Shown: positions 19,963 to 28,743 of the stretch, piece by piece | Layout: every line of letters begins with the position of its first letter | How positions within the stretch are numbered: position 1 is the first letter of the stretch | Origin: Acinetobacter sp. BY419 | Lineage (GTDB): Bacteria; Pseudomonadota; Gammaproteobacteria; Pseudomonadales; Moraxellaceae | Direction of reading: 5' to 3' | DNA: 64,000 nt | NCBI RefSeq assembly: GCF_019038395.1 | Contig: NZ_JAGFXZ010000014.1 | Coordinates: 1-64,000 of the forward strand | Notes under the pieces: model-generated | The model's database searches: none | Seen by the model: the letters and a program-made list of their open reading frames with translations, nothing else | What the model was told of the DNA's origin: nothing | Position numbers and translations under genes: made by a program

Positions 19963-20754
19963 TTAAGGTGATAAACGGAATTCTGCTTTTCCGTTCACAG
20001 TGTAGGGTGACAATGAAATATTTTCATTATTTAAACTGAGTGCCACAGCCGATGCATCATCCAGACGAATCTGGAACGGTGCTTCACCATTCAGCTGCAA
20101 GCTCGAGGCCTGACGACCAGTCGCCAAGACATTGCCCGCCGAGTCAACAATATGGACAGAGGTCGGACGATTAAACTCAAGTTTCAGCTGATTGCCAGAA
20201 CGTGCAGCACCTGTATCCAGATTCAGAATCTCGACATTGGAAGCGCCTACGCCAGAGCCTTCACTGCTATTTTGTGAATTGCTACTTGACCAGTTCTGAA
20301 TCATGGCAAACAGTGCGCCTAAAATCAGCAATAACACCAGCGTAATAAAAATGCGCTTTAACCACTTACGATTGCGGTCACGCTTGGAACCTGGCAATTT
20401 CCCCATAATTTTGATGGGGGAATTATTCAGGGCATGATTGGGCAACAACCCCGTATCATTGGTATAAATTTCATCAAAACGCTGAATAATGTTCGAAGCA
20501 TCTACACCTAAGAATTTGGCATAGATCCGATAATACCCTTTGATAAAAGTTGCTTCAGGCAAAGACTTATATTCATCCTGCTCAAGAGCAGTCAGGGTTT
20601 TGACCGGAATATTCAGTTCTTTGGCAACCTCTTCCAGATCGCATTGCTGATTGATACGAATCTGGCGCAAGTACTCGCCCGGACGTTGAATATTTCCTAA
20701 CGCATTTGGAGCTACGCTCGAATGATTCGAAGGTGAATTAGGATTTACTTCCAT
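19963..20754 (-). CDS. rodZ: RodZ-like helix-turn-helix membrane protein
   Basis: 263-residue bitopic protein. The cytoplasmic Xre-type HTH domain (GEYLRQIRINQQCDLEEVAKEL, about 26-100) matches RodZ, which links MreB to cell-shape control. A membrane segment (ITLVLLLILGALFAMIQNW) lies near 140-158. A periplasmic C-terminal domain of DUF4115 type contains the RSGNQLKLEFNRPTSVHIVD stretch. It overlaps the pilF end by ten bases and precedes ispG. The role in shape is inferred from the family. Confidence 0.88.
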   Translation of the reverse strand: MEVNPNSPSNHSSVAPNALGNIQRPGEYLRQIRINQQCDLEEVAKELNIPVKTLTALEQDEYKSLPEATFIKGYYRIYAKFLGVDASNIIQRFDEIYTNDTGLLPNHALNNSPIKIMGKLPGSKRDRNRKWLKRIFITLVLLLILGALFAMIQNWSSSNSQNSSEGSGVGASNVEILNLDTGAARSGNQLKLEFNRPTSVHIVDSAGNVLATGRQASSLQLNGEAPFQIRLDDASAVALSLNNENISLSPYTVNGKAEFRLSP

Positions 20755-21545
20755 ACGGCCTCAGTACTGTACTGTAATTGCAAATAACGTTGGTATTCCT
20801 GGCTTTCAGGGAACAATGCACGTAACTGGTTAACCAATACCTGCATACCCAACTGATCACCACTGGCACGCGCAGTGCGAATGCCAATCCAGAGTGCACG
20901 AGCACCCTGGTTTTTCTGTCCCACACCACGCGCAAACTGTTGATACAGTTGTGTCGCCGCCGGGAACTGCTGGTTTAAATAAAAAATCTCTGACAACTCT
21001 AACATTGATATATATGAATCGCGATTAGCCTGAAGCGCCTGTTTGAATGATTTTTCAGCATTCACTACATCGCCCATTTTCAGGTAAATACGCCCCATAT
21101 TTTCCAGTGCACGGAAGCGCTGGTCATAGCCTAAAGTCGCACCGGCAATTTTAAACTGCTCGATCGCATCATTATAGCGTTCAAGCTGATATAAATACGT
21201 GCCATAGTTGTTTCGTGCCTGTGCATTTTTCGGATCTGCCGAAATCGCACGCTTGAAATAAGCATCTGCTTTCTCAAGATTGAGTTTACTACCTTCCTGT
21301 TGCAGCAGCACACCCATCATCATATTTGCTTGAGAATCACGCGGAGTCGTTTCAAGTGCCTGATCCAGCGCACGTTTGGCTGCATCCAGATCACCTGTTC
21401 TTAAATATTCTGCCGCCAATTGGGTACGGACTTTAGTGGCTTTTTCAGGATCTTTCTGACCCAAATCTGGCGTTTGACATGCTACCAAACCTAAAGACAT
21501 ACATACTGTTGAAATCAAAGCAATTTTAGATGTTGGATTTCTCAA
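20745..21545 (-). CDS. pilF: Type IV pilus assembly lipoprotein PilF/PilW (TPR)
   Basis: 266-residue TPR protein with a lipobox LVAC near residue 23. It shows at least four TPR units, for example YLRTGDLDAAKRALDQALE and NNYGTYLYQLERYNDAIEQ. PilF pilotins carry the secretin PilQ to the outer membrane for type IV pili, which serve twitching and DNA uptake. Its position between rlmN and rodZ matches Pseudomonas and Acinetobacter. The start follows the rlmN stop by 14 bases. Confidence 0.9.
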   Translation of the reverse strand: MRNPTSKIALISTVCMSLGLVACQTPDLGQKDPEKATKVRTQLAAEYLRTGDLDAAKRALDQALETTPRDSQANMMMGVLLQQEGSKLNLEKADAYFKRAISADPKNAQARNNYGTYLYQLERYNDAIEQFKIAGATLGYDQRFRALENMGRIYLKMGDVVNAEKSFKQALQANRDSYISMLELSEIFYLNQQFPAATQLYQQFARGVGQKNQGARALWIGIRTARASGDQLGMQVLVNQLRALFPESQEYQRYLQLQYSTEAVWK

Positions 21546-21559
21546 CTGGCGACCTCTTA

Positions 21560-22795
21560 TTATCCTTGTGAACGCATAATCTCATTCGACTGCGCAATTT
21601 TCTTTTTCCACTGTTCCGCACGACGCGTACGGTCAGCTACTTGACCTACAAGCTGTCCACACGCCGCATCAATGTCATCACCGCGTGTCTGACGAATCGT
21701 ACACACAAAACCGGCATCAGACAAAGTTTTTTGGAAAGAAATAATGCGGTTCCGGCTTGAACGCCCATAAGGCGCATGCGGAAAAGGATTAAACGGAATC
21801 AAATTAATCTTGCTAGGTAAGTTTTTAAGCAGTTTAATCATTTGCTGTGCATGTTCCGGATGATCATTCACACCATCCAGCATGACATATTCAATGGTCA
21901 CATGCTTACGCGAACTTTCATTACCATCTTTGGCAATATAACGCTGACAGGCCGCAATCAACTGTTCCAAAGGATACTTTTTATTAATTGGCACCAGTTC
22001 ATTACGCAGTTCGTCATTTGGTGCGTGCAATGAAATTGCCAGTGCAACATCAATGTCTTTCACCATTTGATCAATCTTCGGCACTACACCAGAAGTCGAT
22101 AAAGTCACACGACGTTTCGACATCCCGTATGCAAAGTCATCCAGCATAATGCGCATTGAATTTAATACTGCATCGTAGTTGAGCAATGGCTCGCCCATGC
22201 CCATCATCACCACGTTCGTGACTGAACGTTCACGCTCAAGTACCGGCACATCTTCCATATAGGAATAGTTGGCCATCCAGAGCTGACCGATAATTTCTGC
22301 CTGGGTCAAATCGCGCTGGAAACCCTGTTTACCGGTTGAACAGAATGAACAGTCCAGTGCACAGCCCACTTGTGAAGAAATACACAAAGTGCGACGTAAA
22401 CCACTGCGATGCTCAGCAGGAATCAATACAGTTTCGACGAGTGAGCCCTCACCATCGCCAACACGGAATACCCATTTTCGGGTACCGTCTTTAGAATAGT
22501 TTTTATGCACCACTTCGGGCGCTTTAATTTCACAAATACGTTCCAGTTTTTCACGCAGTTTGCCCGAGATATTGGTCATCTCGGCAAAATCAGTCACAAA
22601 GAACTGGTGAATCCATTTCATAACCTGCCCGGCACGAAACTTCTTCTCACCCATATCCTCAAAGAATTTCTCCATTTGCGGACGAGACATGCCGAGTAGG
22701 TTCACTTTTTCCACAGCATTCTGCTGTACCGGAGTGGACGGAGATGGTTGCTGTGCAGCTGAAACTGCAGATACAGCGACGACTTCAGTACTCAT
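21560..22795 (-). CDS. rlmN: Dual-specificity 23S rRNA/tRNA adenine-C2 methyltransferase
   Basis: Radical-SAM enzyme that methylates A2503 of 23S rRNA and A37 of some tRNAs. It has 411 residues. The cluster motif CALDCSFC is at residues 145-152, and the C-terminal [14 protein letters not shown] carries the catalytic cysteine. The first ~35 residues are a low-complexity extension rich in V, A, S, P and Q before [13 protein letters not shown], a little longer than in E. coli. It heads the operon that runs through bamB. Confidence 0.96.
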   Translation of the reverse strand: MSTEVVAVSAVSAAQQPSPSTPVQQNAVEKVNLLGMSRPQMEKFFEDMGEKKFRAGQVMKWIHQFFVTDFAEMTNISGKLREKLERICEIKAPEVVHKNYSKDGTRKWVFRVGDGEGSLVETVLIPAEHRSGLRRTLCISSQVGCALDCSFCSTGKQGFQRDLTQAEIIGQLWMANYSYMEDVPVLERERSVTNVVMMGMGEPLLNYDAVLNSMRIMLDDFAYGMSKRRVTLSTSGVVPKIDQMVKDIDVALAISLHAPNDELRNELVPINKKYPLEQLIAACQRYIAKDGNESSRKHVTIEYVMLDGVNDHPEHAQQMIKLLKNLPSKINLIPFNPFPHAPYGRSSRNRIISFQKTLSDAGFVCTIRQTRGDDIDAACGQLVGQVADRTRRAEQWKKKIAQSNEIMRSQG

Positions 22796-22870
22796 GTGTA
22801 TATTACCTAAACCATGCCTAAAAGATGAAAGGAGAAGCTCAATATATGAGCAAAGAATTATTCAGAGAAT

Positions 22871-22908
22871 AAAAAAACCAGATAAGTATAATAACACTTA
22901 TCTGGCTT
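22871..22908 (-). terminator. Terminator of ndk
   Basis: CCAGATAAGT and ACTTATCTGG arms followed in the minus direction by a run of seven T. It lies 12 bases past the ndk stop and separates ndk from rlmN. Confidence 0.9.
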
Positions 22909-22920
22909 GAATACTGCGAA

Positions 22921-23352
22921 TTAACGAGTACGTGGAGCAATCTCAGTTTGAGCGAAGAAGTAGTTAACTTCACGTTCAGCTGATGCTACAGAGTCAGAAC
23001 CGTGAGCAGCATTTTCGTCGATGCTTACAGCGAAATCTGCACGGATTGTACCAGGAGCAGCTTCTTTAGGGTTGGTCGCGCCAAGGATGTCACGGTGAGC
23101 AAGAACAGCGTTTTCGCCTTCAAGAACTGAAACAACAACTGGACCAGAAGTCATGAAAGCAACTAGGTCAGCAAAGAAACCACGTTCTTTGTGCTCAGCG
23201 TAAAAGCCTTCAGCTTCAGCTTGAGTCAAGTGTTTCATTTTAGTTGCAACGATTTGAAGACCAGCTTTCTCAAAACGAGCAAAGATTTCACCAATGTGGT
23301 TTTTAGCAACTGCGTCTGGTTTAACGATAGATAAAGTACGTTCGATAGCCAT
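22921..23352 (-). CDS. ndk: Nucleoside diphosphate kinase
   Basis: Balances NTP pools by moving phosphate between nucleotides. It has 143 residues, normal for the family. It begins [12 protein letters not shown] and carries the phospho-histidine motif HGSDS with His117. A strong AAGGAG ribosome binding site precedes the ATG. It appears to be a single-gene unit with its own terminator. A perfect 9-bp palindrome (23391-23414) lies upstream and contains a TATAAT on this strand. Confidence 0.97.
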   Translation of the reverse strand: MAIERTLSIVKPDAVAKNHIGEIFARFEKAGLQIVATKMKHLTQAEAEGFYAEHKERGFFADLVAFMTSGPVVVSVLEGENAVLAHRDILGATNPKEAAPGTIRADFAVSIDENAAHGSDSVASAEREVNYFFAQTEIAPRTR

Positions 23353-23390
23353 GATAGGCTCCTTAAGTCAATTGTTGACATGAAAATTTG

Positions 23391-23414
23391 GCGCATTATA
23401 CCGAGATAATGCGC
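23391..23414. promoter_or_regulatory. Perfect palindrome in the ndk upstream region
   Basis: GCGCATTAT and ATAATGCGC arms around a 6-base loop, between the iscX stop and the ndk start. Read on the minus strand it contains TATAAT about 40 bases before the ndk ATG, a possible -10 box, but the matching -35 is poor. It could be an operator over the ndk promoter or the 3' hairpin of iscX. Confidence 0.4.
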
Positions 23415-23462
23415 ATTTTTCTGCTTTTACACTGTAAAAATATGCTTTTTTCAATCGGACAC

Positions 23463-23663
23463 TTAACGTGCTTCGTCCATCCATGCCATTTGAATGGCTT
23501 CCAGCAAACCTTCCGTAGACTTGGTCGGATCATCTTCAAATTCAGGCAAGGCACATACCCAGGCATGTAAATCAGTAAAACGAATCCACTGCGGGTCCAC
23601 ATCCGGATGCGCTTCGTAGAGTTCAATCGCGATATCGAGAGTGTCAGTCCAACGTAAACTCAT
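23463..23663 (-). CDS. iscX: Iron-sulfur cluster assembly protein IscX
   Basis: 66-residue acidic protein of the IscX (YfhJ) family, which binds IscS and iron and tunes Fe-S assembly. Recognisable by LRWTDTLDIAIELYE, DVDPQWIRFTDLHAWV, LPEFEDDP and the C-terminal LLEAIQMAWMDE. It stands apart from any isc operon here and lies between the PAP2 gene and ndk. The rest of the isc genes are outside the window. Confidence 0.93.
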   Translation of the reverse strand: MSLRWTDTLDIAIELYEAHPDVDPQWIRFTDLHAWVCALPEFEDDPTKSTEGLLEAIQMAWMDEAR

Positions 23664-23754
23664 CTCTATTTCTCACCATAATTGCTTTGATGCCGTACTT
23701 TAACAAATCTGTAAAAATCTGCGAGCCTTTGCCCCGGCTTTCACTTGTTTTTTT

Positions 23755-24306
23755 TTACAACACAACATTCAGATAAGGTGCGGTCAGTACAATGGCAATT
23801 GCCATCATTCCACCCAGAATTGCACCCACTGCTACATCACTTGGATAGTGCAGGCCCAACACCATTCTGGACACTGCCACCAGAACCGTAAATGGCAACA
23901 TTAACATCAGCAATAAAGGTGCAACATAGCCTAAAACAGTTGTTGCCATTACGGCATGTAAGGTATGTCCCGAGGGAAAACTGAAATGATCCAGTGGATG
24001 TTCACCCAGACGGATCACCTGATGCACCTGATAAGGGCGTGGTCGTACAGTTTTGATTTTAAGAATTTTATAAATAATGGTACCTAGGGTACTACCCAGA
24101 ATCAGATAAACAATCTGCAGGGTGTAGATCAAGCCCTGCATGATCCAAACCAGTATCAGCATGAAATACCAAAATGCACCATTGCCCAAACGACTAATAA
24201 TTTTAAAAAAAGCAGCAATACGGGCTGAATGCGAAAAATGATTCAGATAAACACAACCTTTTAAATCAATTTCTAAAAATTTAATTTTTACATTCTGGAG
24301 TTTCAC
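23755..24306 (-). CDS. PAP2-family membrane phosphatase
   Basis: 183-residue membrane protein of the type-2 phosphatidic acid phosphatase family. All three active-site motifs are intact: KIKTVRPRP (84-92), PSGH at 111-114, and SRMVLGLHYPSD with Arg147, His153 and Asp157. At least four hydrophobic segments are seen. The start is a GTG at 24306 with AGGAG seven bases upstream, 20 bases after the ancestral end of the glycosyltransferase pseudogene, so the two were one transcription unit. The substrate is probably a lipid phosphate; since its partner gene is broken, the pathway may be non-functional. Confidence 0.88.
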   Translation of the reverse strand: MKLQNVKIKFLEIDLKGCVYLNHFSHSARIAAFFKIISRLGNGAFWYFMLILVWIMQGLIYTLQIVYLILGSTLGTIIYKILKIKTVRPRPYQVHQVIRLGEHPLDHFSFPSGHTLHAVMATTVLGYVAPLLLMLMLPFTVLVAVSRMVLGLHYPSDVAVGAILGGMMAIAIVLTAPYLNVVL

Positions 24307-24326
24307 CCTGATGCTCCTTTTTTGTT

Positions 24327-25604
24327 TTATATGCTGTATTCCTGATGCTGTACCAGTGAATACAGTGCTGGTTCAAATTGCCAGACTGGATATTGCCAAC
24401 CGACTTTTTCGGCCTTTTTACGTGCTTGTACGCCCATCTGCCACAATCTTTACAGATCAGGCAAACCGAGCATCTGCTGGATAAAATCCTGCCGATGTCC
24501 AAGTCTGCTCAACCATCCCATTTTCACCATGCTGTATATGCAACACGCATCATCATAAGCAATTACCGGCAAGCCACTGGCCATCGCTTCCAACACCACA
24601 TTTCCAAAGGTTTCTACCTGACTGGCGAAACAGAATAATACATCGGCACTGGCATAAACCGCTGAGAGTTTCTCTCCTGTCAGGCTACCGGTAAAACAAT
24701 GCTGCCATCCTGATTCAGCTGTTGCAGTCGAGTTCGATCGGGCCCCATCTCCGATGATAATCAGATGTATATCTTGCTGACGAACTTGGCGCAGGATAAA
24801 ATAGGTTTTGATTAGCACGTCAATTTCCTTTTCAGGAGAAAGCCGTCCAACATACAACATCACGCGGGTATCGTTTGAAGCACCTCAAGCATAGCGCAAA
24901 TCTGCTGATCGCCACTTTGGTGAAAATGTATCTGGATCGACTCCCCTACCCACGACTGCCAAGGGACACGTTACCCCAAACTGATTTAAGGCTTGAGCAG
25001 TGTATCGACTCGGGACACAGGTCAAATCAGTATTATTATGAAACCACTTTAAATAGCTCTGAATCGGTTTAAGCAAAAAAGTTAAATCGAAAAAACGACT
25101 AAACTCCTGGAATGACGAAGGAAAACCGCTAGAAACTGGACTTTTATGGAATTTCGCAAGCTGCTGAGCTGCCAAACCCAAAGGGCCTTCGGTGACGATA
25201 TCGATAACATCCGGTGTAAAGGCCTCAACCGCTTGATGAATCTTTAGAAATTGCGGTCTGCCAAACTGCAAATTGTTATATTTAGGAATGCAATGCACTC
25301 TAACCCGACATTCGCTATGCGGTTTAAATTCGGTACAGGCTTCTCGCTGTTCCGGATGAATTAATAAAATCTTATGGCCCTGTTTTTGTAATCTTTTGCA
25401 AAGCTGTAATAAATCCTGTGCGACACCATTGATTTCAAGAGACCAAGTTTCAGCAACTATTGCAATTTTCAAACGGGAACGTATCAGACCGGCTAAGACT
25501 ATTTTGTTATGAAATGCCTGCTTGCGTTGTTCTTTTAAATCAAACTGGAGTTTATGAATAACAGGGCGTTGCTTTAATAATTCCGAGATGGAAATCTGTT
25601 GCAT
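24327..25604 (-). pseudogene. Decayed GT4-type (GT-B) glycosyltransferase with two in-frame stops
   Basis: One frame of 426 codons runs from an ATG at 25604 (AGGTG upstream) to TAA at 24327, but it is interrupted by TGA at 24885-24887 and TAA at 24450-24452. The N-terminal acceptor domain shows KIAIVAETWSLEINGVAQ and IVTEGPLGLAA; the C-terminal donor domain shows MLYVGRLSPEKEIDVL and ETFGNVVLEAMASGLPVIAY. Codons after each stop remain family-like (GASNDTRVM; LWQMGVQARKKAEKVGW), so these are point stops rather than separate genes. In two stretches the protein sense lies in another frame: GPDRTRLQQLNQDG near 24697-24745, and HIQHGENG near 24515-24545. This fits pairs of one-base gain and loss. 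It probably once glycosylated a lipid together with the PAP2 enzyme. Confidence 0.85.
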
Positions 25605-25954
25605 CTCGCACCTATCTACTTATATTTTCAATATACTCTAAGGAGAATATATGACCAACTTATGAATAATAAAAAACAAAAGGAATAGCGGTTTTTCAAA
25701 TTATTAATATATCTCTTGCGAAAGTATGCTTTTACCTAATTTTTGAATCAGCTAAAACCTTATAAAATATAGCTTGCGGCTGTTTAAATTTTGACTAACG
25801 CAAGAGGTCTAATCTAATAAATAAATCTCTATTAAAGTCATATAAATCAAAACAGAGATTCATTTTACACCTCAATTTATATTTCAATCTGATATCCATC
25901 TCAAATCAGTTGCACGAGTTATTAGCTTATTTCTAAGAAAATAACCTGTTAAAA
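25605..25954. other. Intergenic region between the glycosyltransferase remnant and the pilus operon
   Basis: 350 bp, AT-rich. It holds MITE-like copy A (25709-25810). A weaker inverted repeat (AATCTCT at about 25823-25829 against AGAGATT at 25854-25860) follows it. No coding frame was recognised. No clear terminator was seen past the last pilus gene. Confidence 0.6.
25709..25810 (-). repeat. MITE-like element, copy A
   Basis: 102-bp non-coding element. Its inner part matches copy B (30698-30800) in the opposite orientation with about five mismatches and one 1-base gap. The right end CGCAAGAGGTCT is the inverse of the ancestral left end AGACCTCTTGCG; here the left end has decayed to ATATCTCTTGCG. 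It is flanked on both sides by AAT, a likely 3-bp target duplication. The ends suggest mobilisation by a transposase encoded elsewhere, perhaps IS5-like, but no transposase gene is in the window. Confidence 0.8.
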
Positions 25955-26362
25955 CTAAAAGGAAATATCTATCGAAACCCGATCACTATATCTGCCTGCC
26001 GGGACACCATTGAGGGGATTGTCCTCAAGTTGAACAGAAACAATGTATTTTTGTCGCTGGGCAGCCCCCTGATTGAGCCTCACCCCCCACAAGTTATTAT
26101 TTGCACCGGTCAAATTTAATTTGGTCCGCAATTTATAAGGACCATTGGAAACATAGCTGACACCACTTGAACTGACTAGATTCTGACTATTAAACAGGAT
26201 TGAATAGCCTGTATCACATGAAATATTAAAAGAGGTTGCGGATTGACTACGCTGGTAACTTGCCAGACGTAATTCCGGGCTCGTAAAACCATCAATTGAG
26301 CAATACTGAGCATTTGCTATCCCCGTCATGCCAATTAAAATAAATAAAAAAAGTTTTTTCAT
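25955..26362 (-). CDS. Spore-coat-U domain pilus subunit (probable tip or minor subunit)
   Basis: 135-residue secreted protein: signal peptide to about residue 18 (IANA), then one spore-coat-U (SCPU) domain. Cys21 and Cys49 are placed like the family's conserved disulfide, and the protein ends GRYSDRVSIDISF, a typical SCPU C-terminus. It starts eight bases after the usher stop, so it is the last gene of the pilus operon, where archaic systems place the tip subunit. Known tip adhesins such as CsuE have two domains; this one has only one, so it could instead be a minor or terminating subunit. Confidence 0.82.
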   Translation of the reverse strand: MKKLFLFILIGMTGIANAQYCSIDGFTSPELRLASYQRSQSATSFNISCDTGYSILFNSQNLVSSSGVSYVSNGPYKLRTKLNLTGANNNLWGVRLNQGAAQRQKYIVSVQLEDNPLNGVPAGRYSDRVSIDISF

Positions 26363-26370
26363 TTCTACAC

Positions 26371-28701
26371 CTATCTACATATGGTTTCCAAAATTTGATT
26401 TTCTGAATTTTGAAATTGATTTTGATTAAGAGCCAATTGAGCTTGGCATTGCTGTCCACCTTGTGTTTTTATTTTAAGCGTATATGGACCAGGTTTAATC
26501 AGATATAAATAGACCATCCCTTGACTGTCTACGAAAGACGAATCAGTACTTAGACCATCAACAACCACTTCTGATCCTGCTATTAGATTATTTTGCTTGA
26601 AGTCTTTTATTCTTAATGCAATACGCTTTGTTTTATAAATAGGGAAATCTAGCTTATATCCACGTTGATCCAGGCCAATTATTTTCTTAGAAGAATGCTT
26701 AAAAGTTTCTTCCATCGCCAATTGGTTATGATCAAAAGAAATATCATAATTAATATAAGGAATTATATTATGTATAAACATGTAGCCATTATTATTGGTA
26801 CTTCCTACTAAACTGGCTGAACGATAAATATCTAAATCTGAATGCTGATCTACATTGACCAGTGCAAAGGCATTATCCGCATATTTCGTCAACGCCACTT
26901 TGCTCCCTAGCCAGACTAAGGCACCGTCAAACATGGCCTGTGAATTGCGGCGGTCTTCAAACTCATCGTGTGAAAGCTGTAAATTCCCGATACTGGTTTT
27001 CCATAAACCATAGGCATTATAATTAATTTCATCATCACGTTGATTTACCCCTAGGACATAATCAAAACCATTTTGAGTCATGGTTCTTCGACTATAACTT
27101 AAGCCAGTTTCGTTATTATCAGTATCATGATCTAGATAGACCTGACCTTTATCTCCCCAATCATAAGAAAAAGCGACATTAAATCCTCCATCATCACCAT
27201 CGCCAAAATCCTTAAAAAAACCCAAACTTGTATATAAATTATCTGTTATTTTTTTTGATGCTCTAATGTCTAAAATTTTACGATCATCTTCCAAAAAATC
27301 TTCAGCCAAGTAACTTGACTGCTGCACATAACTAACATTTAAACTGTCAATAATTTTTAAATCAAAAAAATTAAAATAGATAATATCTGAAGTTTTAATA
27401 TTGGAGTTATAATCTTCCTGACTTAAATATTCATATTTTTTAGTGAAATATCGGCTATTCAACCCAAATGACCAATTTGTAAAATCCCGTGTTATGGCAA
27501 TGGATCCCGCATAGCCCTGCTGGTCTTCTTTATCGGCTTTACTTACCGAAAATACAGTATCCAGCAGAAAATACTTACTCACCCCTTGGGTCCATAATAA
27601 GTCAAAATTACTTACTTTCTCACTGTATAAAAGATCCCCGCCCATGGTAGTCGAAGAGGTGAGTCCTCTCCGGAAAAATAGTTTAGTAAAAAAATCACGA
27701 TAGTCATCATCAACATAATCATAATTATATCTTAGCTTCCCTAAGGAGATATTATATTCATTCAATTTTGGCTTTAATAAACGATTATTAATATATACCG
27801 GGAAACTTCTGACTGTTTTATTCCCTAGAATATCTTCCACCACAATTTGCGCATCACCTGCCTGATTTACGATTGAACCTGCGGGCAGATTATAATTACC
27901 CGGCACAACCGAATCCTTATATAAATTTATGCCATTGATATACAAATCTACAGTCGAAGGTAGGCTGGCACTGCCATTCAGAGCAGGAATATTCCAGTAA
28001 ATAAAATCTGGACGATCTGTATAAATTGTACCGAGACTTAAACCACCAAACCGGAAAGAACTATTTAAAGTACTATAGGGGCTAGTGGTATCCCCTACTG
28101 TTAATCTTAAAAACTTATCAGGAAATTCAAAATCCAGGCTGCTGCTCACCCGCAATAATTTCTGTTCATTTCCTTCAGGTTCATTACGATATAAAAAGGC
28201 ATTTTTAAATAGCCAGTAATCTTTAAATATTCCCACTTCTGAAAATGTATTAAATTCATGATCACGACTATCTCGACTGTAGAATAGACTGTAGTTAACG
28301 AATCCTCCAAAATCTGCCTTTTCAGGCTGCAGTACTTCCAGATCATAAGCCTGATCTTCAAAATAACTTACCGGAAAATTAATTTTAATCGCCTGAAGAC
28401 TATAATCATCCTCTACTGTAATTCCTGTTTGACTGATTAAACAAAAATCATTTTTCTTTAAATGACGGTGAAACTTTTCTACTTTGATTCCTAAATTATG
28501 TAAGGGTTCACATTCAATAAATTTTTTCCCCTCCTCAGTAAAAGTAATTGCTTCAGTTTTATAATCTAGGCCGTTTATCCATATATTCACGATTAACATC
28601 TCTGGATCTTTTCTTTGGCTTTCTGCCAGGTTCGTATTTGCTTTTCCAGGCGTCACACCAATACCACATACGATCATCATGAGAATTTTAGTGGCTTTCA
28701 T
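26371..28701 (-). CDS. Outer membrane usher of an archaic chaperone-usher pilus
   Basis: 776-residue usher, the outer-membrane pore through which pilus subunits are assembled. A signal peptide is followed by an N-terminal chaperone-binding domain. The beta-barrel has usher hallmarks such as LRLTVGDTTSPYS, FRFGGLSLGT and VDLYINGINLYKD, and the plug region reads AGDAQIVVEDILGNKT. The C-terminal domains end with a CQAQL cysteine region. The partner types (SCPU pilins, short chaperone) mark it as archaic (sigma) class, like CsuD. ATG at 28701 with AAGGA upstream. The gene is notably AT-rich compared with its chromosomal neighbours. Confidence 0.9.
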   Translation of the reverse strand: MKATKILMMIVCGIGVTPGKANTNLAESQRKDPEMLIVNIWINGLDYKTEAITFTEEGKKFIECEPLHNLGIKVEKFHRHLKKNDFCLISQTGITVEDDYSLQAIKINFPVSYFEDQAYDLEVLQPEKADFGGFVNYSLFYSRDSRDHEFNTFSEVGIFKDYWLFKNAFLYRNEPEGNEQKLLRVSSSLDFEFPDKFLRLTVGDTTSPYSTLNSSFRFGGLSLGTIYTDRPDFIYWNIPALNGSASLPSTVDLYINGINLYKDSVVPGNYNLPAGSIVNQAGDAQIVVEDILGNKTVRSFPVYINNRLLKPKLNEYNISLGKLRYNYDYVDDDYRDFFTKLFFRRGLTSSTTMGGDLLYSEKVSNFDLLWTQGVSKYFLLDTVFSVSKADKEDQQGYAGSIAITRDFTNWSFGLNSRYFTKKYEYLSQEDYNSNIKTSDIIYFNFFDLKIIDSLNVSYVQQSSYLAEDFLEDDRKILDIRASKKITDNLYTSLGFFKDFGDGDDGGFNVAFSYDWGDKGQVYLDHDTDNNETGLSYSRRTMTQNGFDYVLGVNQRDDEINYNAYGLWKTSIGNLQLSHDEFEDRRNSQAMFDGALVWLGSKVALTKYADNAFALVNVDQHSDLDIYRSASLVGSTNNNGYMFIHNIIPYINYDISFDHNQLAMEETFKHSSKKIIGLDQRGYKLDFPIYKTKRIALRIKDFKQNNLIAGSEVVVDGLSTDSSFVDSQGMVYLYLIKPGPYTLKIKTQGGQQCQAQLALNQNQFQNSENQILETICR

Positions 28702-28743
28702 AGCACATCCTTTGACTATTTTTTATTCTTCTTACAATCCGTT

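Noticed and set aside
24450-25604. Two separate glycosyltransferase genes (24450-24863 and 24885-25604)
   Set aside because: Both are in the same frame and together make one GT-B protein; the break is a single TGA, so one pseudogene is the simpler reading.
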